DNA from: Rhodospirillales bacterium
GTDB taxonomy: Bacteria; Pseudomonadota; Alphaproteobacteria; BOG-932; Roseiterribacteraceae
Length of the DNA: 33,101 bases
Direction: 5' to 3'
NCBI GenBank assembly: GCA_028291365.1
Contig: JAQGIE010000024.1
Coordinates: 1 to 33,101 of the forward strand
The notes beneath the pieces are model-generated. The model worked only from the letters and a program-made list of their open reading frames with translations. It did not search any database and was not told where the DNA came from. Position 1 is the first letter of the stretch. Every line of letters begins with the position of its first letter. Below, piece by piece: positions 1 to 6,437 of the stretch. The translations under genes and the position numbers were made by a program.

Positions 1-474
1 CCGATACATCACCAGCGCATCGACGGCCCCGAGGCTCGGATGCTCGAACGCCTGCGGCAGCCGGCCGACGATGTCGAAGCCCAGGCGCTGCCACAGTTTG
101 ACCGCGCGTTCGTTGGTGCTGACGACGAAATTGAACTGCATGGCGCGAAAACCGCGTGCCCGCGCCTGGTCGAGCGAATGGGTGCACATAGCGGCGGCGA
201 CGCCGCGGCCGGCGGCGTCGGCCGCGGTGACAAAGCCGCAATTGGCGACATGGGCGCCGCCGCCCTGCTGGTTCGCCTGCAGGAAATAGGTGCCGAGCAG
301 CCGGTCGCCGTCCGCCGCCACGAACACCGCGTGCCCCGGCGCCGACCAATAGGCCAGCGCCGCTTCCCGGTCCAAGTCCCGGGGCAGGGTATAGGTCTCG
401 CCGGCGCGGATCATCGGTTCCAGGATGTGCCAGATCGCGACCGCGTCGGCGGCCGCGGCAGGACGGATCTCCAT
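1..474 (-). CDS. GNAT-family N-acetyltransferase, 3' end cut by the window edge
   Basis: Reads as 158 codons without a stop, so the C-terminus lies beyond position 1. The fold is recognisable as a GNAT acetyltransferase, which transfers an acetyl group from acetyl-CoA to an amine. It starts MEIRPAAAADAVAIWHI (beta1-alpha1). A central strand has VANCGFV (about residues 76-82), followed by the acetyl-CoA pyrophosphate-binding loop AAGRGVAAAM (about 87-96) and the typical C-terminal NERAVKLWQRLGF (121-133). The substrate cannot be told from sequence; small-molecule or antibiotic-type GNATs look similar. It lies downstream of phaC on the same strand, separated by about 130 nt that carry three palindromes, so cotranscription is uncertain. 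The ATG at 474 is preceded by a modest GGG-containing ribosome site. Family assignment is firm; specific function is unknown. Confidence 0.88.
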   Translation of the reverse strand, partial: MEIRPAAAADAVAIWHILEPMIRAGETYTLPRDLDREAALAYWSAPGHAVFVAADGDRLLGTYFLQANQQGGGAHVANCGFVTAADAAGRGVAAAMCTHSLDQARARGFRAMQFNFVVSTNERAVKLWQRLGFDIVGRLPQAFEHPSLGAVDALVMYR

Positions 475-491
475 CCCTAGCGCGCTTTCCA

Positions 492-513
492 GTTGGGATC
501 AATTGATCCCAAC
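492..513. repeat. Perfect 22-bp palindrome
   Basis: The half-site GTTGGGATCAA is followed directly by its exact reverse complement. It is the first of three palindromes between the GNAT gene and phaC, and closely resembles the next one (516-535). It could be an operator-type site for a dimeric regulator, a cruciform, or part of a REP-like intergenic element; sequence alone does not decide. Confidence 0.75.
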
Positions 514-515
514 CA

Positions 516-535
516 TTCGGATCGCTTGATCCGAA
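516..535. repeat. Second palindrome, sister of the 492-513 element
   Basis: TTCGGATC (516-523) and GATCCGAA (528-535) form an 8-bp inverted repeat around GCTT. Aligned to 493-512 it matches at 16 of 20 positions. The outer G/C pair of the first copy (third base and third-from-last) is swapped to C/G here, so pairing is kept. Centres of the two copies are 23 bp apart. Confidence 0.7.
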
Positions 536-567
536 CGATAGGAATTCGCGGCAGATCAATAACGTCT

Positions 568-603
568 GAGCATGTTTCGATTACGGGTAATCGAAACATG
601 CTC
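568..603. repeat. Long perfect inverted repeat at the 3' end of phaC
   Basis: A 16-bp perfect stem (568-583 pairs with 588-603; arm GAGCATGTTTCGATTA) encloses a 4-nt loop. On the minus strand it begins at the last base of the phaC TAG stop codon. No T-run follows, so it is not a textbook intrinsic terminator. It may instead be a REP-like intergenic palindrome, an mRNA 3'-end stabiliser, or a factor-assisted terminator. It shares the TAGAG...GTTTC...GAAAC...CTC layout with the element at 8749-8781. Confidence 0.75.
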
Positions 604-2420
604 TAACCCACCCGCTGCTTCACATAGGCACCGGGCGCATCCTCGATCGGCTTCAGCTTGCCGTCGCCGGGCTGGCGCGCCGCCACCAGGCCGCCGTCGA
701 ATTTCTGGGCCCACTTGTCCCATTCCGTCCACCAGGACCCCGGGTGCTGGGTCGCGGCCTCGAACCAGGCGTCGGGCTGCTTGGGCAGCTTTGTGCCGGT
801 CCAATAATGATATTTCTGGGCGTCCGGCGGATTGACCACGCCGGCGACATGGCCGGAGCCGGCCAGGCAGAATTTCACCGGCCCGCGATAGAGCTGGGTC
901 GCGGCATAGGAGGATTTCCACGGCGCGATATGGTCCTCCTTGGTCGCCAGGATGAAGATCGGCGTCTGGATCTGCGTCAGGTCGATCGGCTCGCCATGGA
1001 TGGTGATGCCGCCCGGGCGAACCAACCGGTTCTCCTGATACATGTTGCGCAGATAGAAGCTGTGCATGGCGTAGGGCATGCGCGTCGCGTCCGAGTTCCA
1101 GAACAGCAGATCGAACGGGAACGGTTCCTTGCCCAACAGGTAGTTGTTGACCACGAACGACCAGATCAGGTCGTTGGCGCGCAGCATGTTGAAGGTGCCG
1201 GCCATGTTGCCGCCCTCCAGATAGCCCTTCTCGCGCATGCGGTCTTCGATCACCTGGATCTGTTCTTCGTCGATGAAGACGCTCAGTTCGCCGGCCTCGG
1301 CGAAATCGACCATGGTGGTGAAGAAGGTGGCGCTGACGAAGCGGCGATCGCCCTTCTTGGCCATATAGGCGAGCATGGTCGCGAGCAGTGTCCCGCCGAT
1401 GCAATAGCCGATGACGTTGACTTGGGTTTCCCCGGTCGCGGCCTCGATGGCGCCCAGGGCCGCGAACGGCCCCTCGTCCATATAGTCCTCGAAGCTCTTT
1501 TCGGCGAGCCGCCCGCCCGGATTGACCCAGGACACCACGAACACGGTATGGCCCTGGGCGACGGCCCAGCGGATAAACGAGTTCTTGGGCTTCAGATCCA
1601 GGATGTAGAACTTGTTGATCCAGGGCGGGATGATCAGCAGCGGCCGCTTGCGTACCTTCCCGGTCGAGGGCGCGTATTGGATCAGCTGCATCAGATCGTT
1701 CTGAAACACGACCTTGCCCGGCGTGGTCGCGATGTTCTCGCCCAGCTTGAACGCGTCGGTATCGGTCATCTTGATCGAAAGCTGGCCCTTGCCGCGCTCC
1801 AGGTCGTCGAGCATGTGCTCGAGCCCTTTGACCAGGTTTTCGCCGCGGCTCTCGACCGTGGTGCGCAGCACCTCCGGATTGGTCAGCACGAAATTGGAAG
1901 GCGCCATCGCATCGACGAACTGGCGCGTATAGAAATCGACCTTCTTGGCGGTCTTGTCATCCAGCCCTTCGACGTTGCGCACGGTGTTCTGCATGAAGCG
2001 CGCGGACAAGAGATAGGACTGCTTGATGAAATCGAAGACGGCATGGTCCTGCCAGGCCGGATCCTTGAAGCGCTTGTCGTTCTTGGCGGCCTCGATCACC
2101 GGCTCGGACGGCAGATCGGTTCCCTTTGCCGCCCCCAGGAAGCGCTCGGTCGTGCGCTGCCACAGCTGCATATAATCGCTCCACAGCGTCACCTGGGCCT
2201 GCATCAACCGGGTCGGGTCGACCATCAGCTTGGCCGTCATCTCGAAGAAGGCGCCGGCGATGTTGAACGGATCGCCCATGCCGGACGACGGCGTCTCGCC
2301 GGATTGCTTGGCCAGAAACTCGGAGACCAGGCGCTGGCTGCGTTCGGCGATGCCGGCCACCGCGCGGGAAAGCTCGACCGGATCGGGCAGCTTAACTTCG
2401 GAATTGGGCGCGTCGTTCAT
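603..2420 (-). CDS. phaC: Class I poly(3-hydroxyalkanoate) synthase PhaC
   Basis: Polymerises (R)-3-hydroxyacyl-CoA into PHA carbon-storage granules in the cytoplasm. The predicted protein is 605 aa, normal for a class I synthase. The N-terminal PhaC domain spans roughly residues 60-270, followed by an alpha/beta-hydrolase domain. The lipase-like box is VIGYCIGG, giving nucleophile Cys340; the other triad members are Asp496 (in ATKEDHIAP) and His524 (in GSGHVAGV). The conserved WINKFYILDL and NPPDAQKYHYW blocks are present. The ATG at 2420 was chosen because GGGAG lies just upstream and the family begins there; an in-frame extension back to 2591 is open but looks non-coding. No phaA, phaB, phasin or phaR is nearby, so the synthase stands alone here, as in many alphaproteobacteria. 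The stop codon abuts a long hairpin. Confidence 0.97.
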   Translation of the reverse strand: MNDAPNSEVKLPDPVELSRAVAGIAERSQRLVSEFLAKQSGETPSSGMGDPFNIAGAFFEMTAKLMVDPTRLMQAQVTLWSDYMQLWQRTTERFLGAAKGTDLPSEPVIEAAKNDKRFKDPAWQDHAVFDFIKQSYLLSARFMQNTVRNVEGLDDKTAKKVDFYTRQFVDAMAPSNFVLTNPEVLRTTVESRGENLVKGLEHMLDDLERGKGQLSIKMTDTDAFKLGENIATTPGKVVFQNDLMQLIQYAPSTGKVRKRPLLIIPPWINKFYILDLKPKNSFIRWAVAQGHTVFVVSWVNPGGRLAEKSFEDYMDEGPFAALGAIEAATGETQVNVIGYCIGGTLLATMLAYMAKKGDRRFVSATFFTTMVDFAEAGELSVFIDEEQIQVIEDRMREKGYLEGGNMAGTFNMLRANDLIWSFVVNNYLLGKEPFPFDLLFWNSDATRMPYAMHSFYLRNMYQENRLVRPGGITIHGEPIDLTQIQTPIFILATKEDHIAPWKSSYAATQLYRGPVKFCLAGSGHVAGVVNPPDAQKYHYWTGTKLPKQPDAWFEAATQHPGSWWTEWDKWAQKFDGGLVAARQPGDGKLKPIEDAPGAYVKQRVG

Positions 2421-2734
2421 GAAAGCTCCCTCGCGGGACCTTGGGACTTCGGTCCTGCTCATTCTTGGTTCGACTTTTCTCGACGGCGCTGGAGTGGTGC
2501 CGTCCTTCTCGCGTCTCGATACGCCAAACCGGCTTACTATGCCATAACAGATGGCCCTTATGTGCCCCAGGCGGTAGGGGTAAGCGGCCACGGATGCTCG
2601 GGCCGCTTGATCGCGGACCGGCCTCCCTCTAAGACGAGGGGCCGCGGGTTCTCGGCGGCACTCTGCAGGCAGGCGACATGGCGGATCATTCCGCCGATCC
2701 TGCCCTGCGATATGACAGGCTCGAAGGGGCGAAG
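2421..2734. other. Divergent intergenic region between phaC and the OmpA-like lipoprotein
   Basis: About 314 bp separate the two divergent genes, so both promoters should lie here. A plausible plus-strand promoter is listed separately. No convincing minus-strand -35/-10 pair for phaC was found by eye, and there is no tRNA or extended repeat. The reading frame of phaC remains open up to 2591, and the plus frame of the lipoprotein up to 2678, but the resulting N-termini do not look like protein. Confidence 0.6.
2607..2635 (+). promoter_or_regulatory. Possible sigma-70 promoter for the lipoprotein-hom unit
   Basis: TTGATC (2607-2612) and TAAGAC (2630-2635) are separated by 17 bp. The -35 matches the consensus at four of six positions and the -10 at three of six. 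The position, about 100 nt ahead of the chosen start, is sensible. This is a by-eye call in GC-rich DNA and needs transcript data. Confidence 0.3.
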
Positions 2735-3946
2735 ATGGGGAACGGCAAGGTGCGGGCTGGCGGGTTGAACATGAAGTCTTGGCGGTCCGCCGTGGCGACG
2801 GTCGCTCTGTTGGCGCTTGGGGGCTGCAGCACGCTGGATGCGGCCAATCCGATCAACTGGTTCCGCGACACGAAGAACGATCCCGGCGCGGACGCGGCCA
2901 ATACGGCCAATCTCGAAGCCGGATCGCAGCAGCCCTATCCCAATCTCGCGAGCGTGCCGTCGACGCCGACGCGCGGGCTGACCCAGGCCGAGCGCGAGGC
3001 GCTGGTCAAGGGGCTGGTCGCCGATCGGGAAAATGCGCATTACGCCGACGTGCAGCAGCGTGCCGGCAATGCGGCGGCGGTGCCGGCGCAACAGGCGCGG
3101 GTGCCCGAAGAGCAGCTGACGCCGATCGATCTCAACAATATTCCGCAGCAGGCGCCGACGCCGTCGCCGACTCTGCCGCGCCCGGCCCCGACGCCGGCGG
3201 TGGCCCCGCGGCAGTTGCCTCTGCCGCGCGTCGCCCCCCTGCCGCCGATCCCGCAAGCACCGCGCGTCACCAGCGTCGCCCCGGTTGCGGCCGGCGGCAG
3301 CGGGCATCTGTCGGTCGGCGGCGGTCTCGCCCCGGTCGCGGCGTCGCGCGAATCCAGCCTGAAGACCCCGACCCCGCGCGAGGAGCCGCAGGCCGAGGCG
3401 CCGACGGAGCCGCCGCCGGCGCCGACCCTGGCGCCGGTTCCGCCGCCCCAGCCGGTGCAGCCGCTGGTTCAGGGCCGCCCGGCGCCGGATAGCAGCTCGC
3501 TCTCCGTCGGCGGCGTTCCGGTTCCGCCGTCGGCGCCGAGCCGCACCGAGCCAACGCCGGCCGTGCCCAATCTGACACCGGCGCCGGCCGTGCAGTCGGC
3601 CGCCGCGCCGCCGGTGCCGGGCAAGCGTCAGAATTCCGTCTCGGCCGCCCAGATCCAGTTCGCCGCCGGCTCGAACGCGCTGCCGGCCGATGCCGCCGCC
3701 AGCCTCAAATCCGTGCCGGCGCAGGTGCAGGGCCATAATGGGATCGTCCGCGTCGTCGGCCATGCCACGGTGACCAGCACGGGTGCCGATGCCGCCGGTC
3801 AGCAACTGGCCGCCTATCAATCGGCGCTCGCCCGGGCCGCCGCCGTCAAGCAGGCGCTGATCGCGGCCGGCATCGACGGGACCAAGATCCAGACCGAGGC
3901 GGCGGCGGGCACCGGCGATCGGGCCGACGTGCTGGTCGAGTACTGA
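2735..3946 (+). CDS. Proline/alanine-rich lipoprotein with a degenerate OmpA-like C-terminal domain
   Basis: The N-terminus has a lipoprotein signal, with hydrophobic SAVATVALLALGG directly before Cys31 (Cys19 if translation starts at the ATG at 2771). Next is a region with conserved-looking segments (DAANPINWFRDT, LTQAEREALVKGL). About 190 residues rich in Pro, Ala and Val follow, likely an extended periplasmic spacer. The last ~100 residues (from AQIQFAAGSNAL to DVLVEY) resemble an OmpA/Pal peptidoglycan-binding fold: GHATV sits where GHTD is usual, and SALARAAAVKQAL matches the LSxxRAxxV helix. The Asp that normally contacts diaminopimelate is not evident. Start 2735 was preferred because GAAGGGG lies 5-11 nt upstream; 2771 is a real alternative. 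It sits 4 nt ahead of hom. Probable role: an envelope lipoprotein spanning from a membrane toward peptidoglycan; exact function unknown. Confidence 0.82.
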   Translation: MGNGKVRAGGLNMKSWRSAVATVALLALGGCSTLDAANPINWFRDTKNDPGADAANTANLEAGSQQPYPNLASVPSTPTRGLTQAEREALVKGLVADRENAHYADVQQRAGNAAAVPAQQARVPEEQLTPIDLNNIPQQAPTPSPTLPRPAPTPAVAPRQLPLPRVAPLPPIPQAPRVTSVAPVAAGGSGHLSVGGGLAPVAASRESSLKTPTPREEPQAEAPTEPPPAPTLAPVPPPQPVQPLVQGRPAPDSSSLSVGGVPVPPSAPSRTEPTPAVPNLTPAPAVQSAAAPPVPGKRQNSVSAAQIQFAAGSNALPADAAASLKSVPAQVQGHNGIVRVVGHATVTSTGADAAGQQLAAYQSALARAAAVKQALIAAGIDGTKIQTEAAAGTGDRADVLVEY

Positions 3947-3950
3947 GCCG

Positions 3951-5240
3951 ATGGTGGAGAGTGCCGCCCTTCGCATCGGCATCGCCGGTCTCGGTACGGT
4001 CGGCGCGGGCGTCGTCAGGCTGCTGACCGAGAACGGCGCTCTCCTGACGCAGCGCGCCGGTCGACGGATCGAGATCACCGCGGTGTCGGCCCGCAGGCGG
4101 GGCGTCGATCGCGGGGTCGATCTCAGGCCCTATGCCTGGCACGACGATCCGCAGGCCCTGGCCCAGGATCCGAACGTCGACGTGGTGGTCGAACTGATCG
4201 GCGGCGACGAAGGTCCGGCGCTGCGTCTGGTCGAAACCGCGCTCGGCAACGGCAAATCGGTCGTGACCGCGAACAAGGCGCTGCTCGCCCATCATGGCAG
4301 CCGGCTCGGCCGGCTCGCCCGGCAGCGTGGCGCCGACCTCGCGTTCGAGGCATCGGTCGCCGGCGGCATCCCGGTCGTCAAGGTGCTGCGCGAGGGCCTG
4401 GTCGGCAACCGGATCAGCCGGATCTCCGGCATCCTGAACGGCACCTGCAACTACATCCTGTCGACCATGCGCGACACCGGTCGGGCGTTCGACGACGTGC
4501 TGGCCGACGCGCAGAAGCTGGGCTATGCCGAGGCGGATCCGACGCTCGACATCGACGGCTGGGACGCCGCCCATAAGCTCGCTGTACTGGCCGGCATCGC
4601 CTTCGGCACGCCGGTCGATTTCGACCGGGTCTATGTCGAAGGCATCCGCCATATCTCGCCGCTCGATATCGAATATGCCGAGGAACTGGGCTATCGCATC
4701 AAGCTGCTGGGCACGGCGGTGCGCACCGACCGCGGCATCGAACAGCGCGTGCATCCGACCATGGTGCTGGCCTCCGAGGCGATCGCCCAGGTCGATGGCG
4801 TGTTCAATGCCGTGGTGATCGAGGGCGATCATGTCGGCCGCGTCGTGCTGCAGGGCCGCGGTGCCGGCGCCGGGCCGACCGCGTCGGCCGTGGTCGCCGA
4901 CCTGGTCGATCTCGCCGCCGGGCGCGGGTCGCCGGCTTTCGTCGAAAGCGCCGAGGCCGGCGACGGCACCGTGTCGATGACCGAACATGACGGCCCCAGC
5001 TATATCCGGCTCATGGTGCGCGATCAGCCGGGCGTGATTGCCGACATCGCAGCCGAGCTCAGGAACGAACGCGTCTCGATGGAGGCGATGATCCAGCGGC
5101 GCCATCAGCCCGACGGCGCGGTGCCGGTGGTTCTGACCACGCATCCCAGCAAGGAAGCGGCCTTGAGCCGCGCGCTCGAACGCATCGGTGCGCTCGATTC
5201 GGTGCTCGAGCCGCCGCGGATGATCCGCATCGAGCTGTGA
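3951..5240 (+). CDS. hom: Homoserine dehydrogenase
   Basis: Catalyses NAD(P)H-dependent reduction of aspartate semialdehyde to homoserine, the branch point to threonine and methionine. It is a monofunctional 429-aa form without an aspartokinase domain. The Rossmann nucleotide motif is GLGTVGAG (13-20), followed by TANKALLAHHG (107-117) and LNGTCNYIL (162-170). The catalytic Asp205 and Lys209 lie in GWDAAHKL. A C-terminal ACT domain (about 350-429, SYIRLMVRDQPGV onward) suggests allosteric control, usually by threonine in this family. The ATG is 4 nt after the lipoprotein stop codon with no strong Shine-Dalgarno, so translation may be coupled. Upstream alanine transaminase, often seen before hom in related genomes, is not present here. 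Confidence 0.97.
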   Translation: MVESAALRIGIAGLGTVGAGVVRLLTENGALLTQRAGRRIEITAVSARRRGVDRGVDLRPYAWHDDPQALAQDPNVDVVVELIGGDEGPALRLVETALGNGKSVVTANKALLAHHGSRLGRLARQRGADLAFEASVAGGIPVVKVLREGLVGNRISRISGILNGTCNYILSTMRDTGRAFDDVLADAQKLGYAEADPTLDIDGWDAAHKLAVLAGIAFGTPVDFDRVYVEGIRHISPLDIEYAEELGYRIKLLGTAVRTDRGIEQRVHPTMVLASEAIAQVDGVFNAVVIEGDHVGRVVLQGRGAGAGPTASAVVADLVDLAAGRGSPAFVESAEAGDGTVSMTEHDGPSYIRLMVRDQPGVIADIAAELRNERVSMEAMIQRRHQPDGAVPVVLTTHPSKEAALSRALERIGALDSVLEPPRMIRIEL

Positions 5241-5244
5241 CAGA

Positions 5245-5281
5245 TTGCACCTTTTGATCGAGGTGCTAGAGGTTGGTGCAA
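5245..5281 (+). promoter_or_regulatory. Competing inverted repeats in the hom-glpX gap
   Basis: TTGCACC (5245-5251) can pair with GGTGCAA (5275-5281), a 7-bp outer stem. The overlapping GCACCT (5247-5252) can instead pair with AGGTGC (5261-5266). The two pairings share the same 5' arm and exclude each other. The element begins 5 nt after the hom stop and lies about 95 nt ahead of glpX. It could be an attenuator-like RNA switch, or an operator (TTGCACC-N23-GGTGCAA) around a weak promoter, since TTGCAC also resembles a -35 box with TAGAGG 16 bp downstream. Confidence 0.4.
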
Positions 5282-5288
5282 CGAACGG

Positions 5289-5311
5289 CCTCCGCGCGCA
5301 GTTAGCGGAGG
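5289..5311 (+). promoter_or_regulatory. Hairpin in the glpX leader
   Basis: CCTCCGC (5289-5295) pairs perfectly with GCGGAGG (5305-5311) across a 9-nt loop. It has no T-run. It lies 64 nt ahead of the glpX start and just 3' of the competing repeats, so it may be part of the same leader structure or a weak terminator of hom. Confidence 0.45.
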
Positions 5312-5374
5312 TTAGGAATCGACCGAGACCGGCTCCCGGAGCGGATGGCCGATCGACCGGACATGGGGAATGAG

Positions 5375-6370
5375 ATGACGAAGATTACGACGATGGACCG
5401 CAACCTCGCCATGGAGGCCGTGCGGGTCACCGAGGCGGCCGCGCTCTCCGCCGCCCGGCTGATGGGTCGCGGCGACGAGAAGGCGGCCGACCAGGCCGCG
5501 GTCGACGCGATGCGCACCGCGCTCAACAGCCTGGCGATCGACGGTACCGTCGTGATCGGCGAAGGCGAGCGCGACGAAGCGCCGATGCTGTATATCGGCG
5601 AGAAGGTCGGTACCGGCAAAGGTCCCAAGATCGACATCGCGCTCGACCCGCTCGAAGGCACGACGATCACTGCGAAGGGCGGACCGAACGCGCTCGCCGT
5701 CATCGCGATGGCCGAACATGGCGGCTTCCTCAACGCGCCTGACGTGTACATGGACAAGATTGCGGTCGGTCCGGGTCTGCCCGACGGGGTGGTCGATCTC
5801 GACCGGAAGCCGGCCGACAATCTCAAGGCCGTCGCCAAGGCCAAAGGCGCCGAAGTGTCGGATCTCGTCGTCTGCATTCTCGATCGTCCGCGCCACCAGG
5901 AGCTGATCGCGGCCGTGCGCAAGGCCGGCGCGCGCATCATGCTGATCTCGGACGGCGACGTGTCGGGCGTGATCGCGACGGCGCAGAGCGACGCCGGCGT
6001 CGACGTGTATATGGGCACCGGCGGCGCGCCCGAAGGCGTGCTGGCGGCGGCGGCGCTGCGCTGCATCGGCGGCCAGATGCAGGGACGTCTGCTGTTCCGC
6101 AATGACGACGAGAGAGCGCGCGCCAAGAAATGGGGCGTGAGCGACCTCAACAAGAAATACGGACTCAAGGACATGGCGTCGGGCGACGTGATGTTCGCCG
6201 CAACCGGCGTCACCACTGGCCCGATGCTGCGCGGCGTTCGCCGTTTTGCTGGCGGCGCGGTGACGCACTCGGTGGTGATGCGCTCGAAATCGGGCACCGT
6301 CCGCTACGTCGAAGCGCACCATAATTGGCGCCGCAAGGCCGATCCGGTGAAGCTTTCGGCCAAAACTTGA
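5375..6370 (+). CDS. glpX: Fructose-1,6-bisphosphatase, class II
   Basis: Hydrolyses fructose 1,6-bisphosphate to fructose 6-phosphate in gluconeogenesis (and sedoheptulose bisphosphate in some relatives). The 331-aa length fits GlpX (336 aa in E. coli). Metal-site residues are visible: Asp34 in GRGDEKAAD, Glu63 and Glu65 in GEGERDEAPML, and Asp91 and Glu94 in DPLEGTT. Further family blocks are GGPNALAVIA, DRPRHQEL and GTGGAPEGVLAAAA. The ATG at 5375 was chosen because GGGGAA lies 4 nt upstream and the family normally starts a few residues before LDRNLA; ATGs at 5345 and 5363 are in frame but poorer. It is placed between hom and recJ, a common alphaproteobacterial order. The leader contains competing hairpins that may regulate it. 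Confidence 0.97.
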   Translation: MTKITTMDRNLAMEAVRVTEAAALSAARLMGRGDEKAADQAAVDAMRTALNSLAIDGTVVIGEGERDEAPMLYIGEKVGTGKGPKIDIALDPLEGTTITAKGGPNALAVIAMAEHGGFLNAPDVYMDKIAVGPGLPDGVVDLDRKPADNLKAVAKAKGAEVSDLVVCILDRPRHQELIAAVRKAGARIMLISDGDVSGVIATAQSDAGVDVYMGTGGAPEGVLAAAALRCIGGQMQGRLLFRNDDERARAKKWGVSDLNKKYGLKDMASGDVMFAATGVTTGPMLRGVRRFAGGAVTHSVVMRSKSGTVRYVEAHHNWRRKADPVKLSAKT

Positions 6371-6371
6371 T

Positions 6372-6387
6372 CGCCGCGAGCGCGGCG
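6372..6387 (+). terminator. GC-rich hairpin directly after glpX
   Basis: CGCCGC (6372-6377) pairs with GCGGCG (6382-6387) around a GAGC tetraloop, starting 2 nt after the glpX stop. No T-run follows, so it is at best a weak or Rho-assisted terminator or mRNA end-protector. Confidence 0.3.
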
Positions 6388-6437
6388 CCCCGGGAAGGCA
6401 ATGAGCCGACTCGGGTGCCGTCTGTTAGGCTGCGGCG

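Noticed and set aside
2421-2591. Possible 57-residue N-terminal extension of PhaC
   Set aside because: The extension has no similarity to class I synthase N-termini, and the internal ATG at 2420 has a clear GGGAG site.
744-2768. A 674-codon plus-strand frame opposite phaC
   Set aside because: Antisense shadow of phaC; the phaC frame has catalytic motifs and a good ribosome site, while this one shows no domain.
3150-3640. Repetitive CCG/GCG-rich DNA that might be a tandem repeat or array
   Set aside because: There is no fixed unit or spacer pattern; it is simply the coding sequence of the proline/alanine-rich spacer of the lipoprotein.
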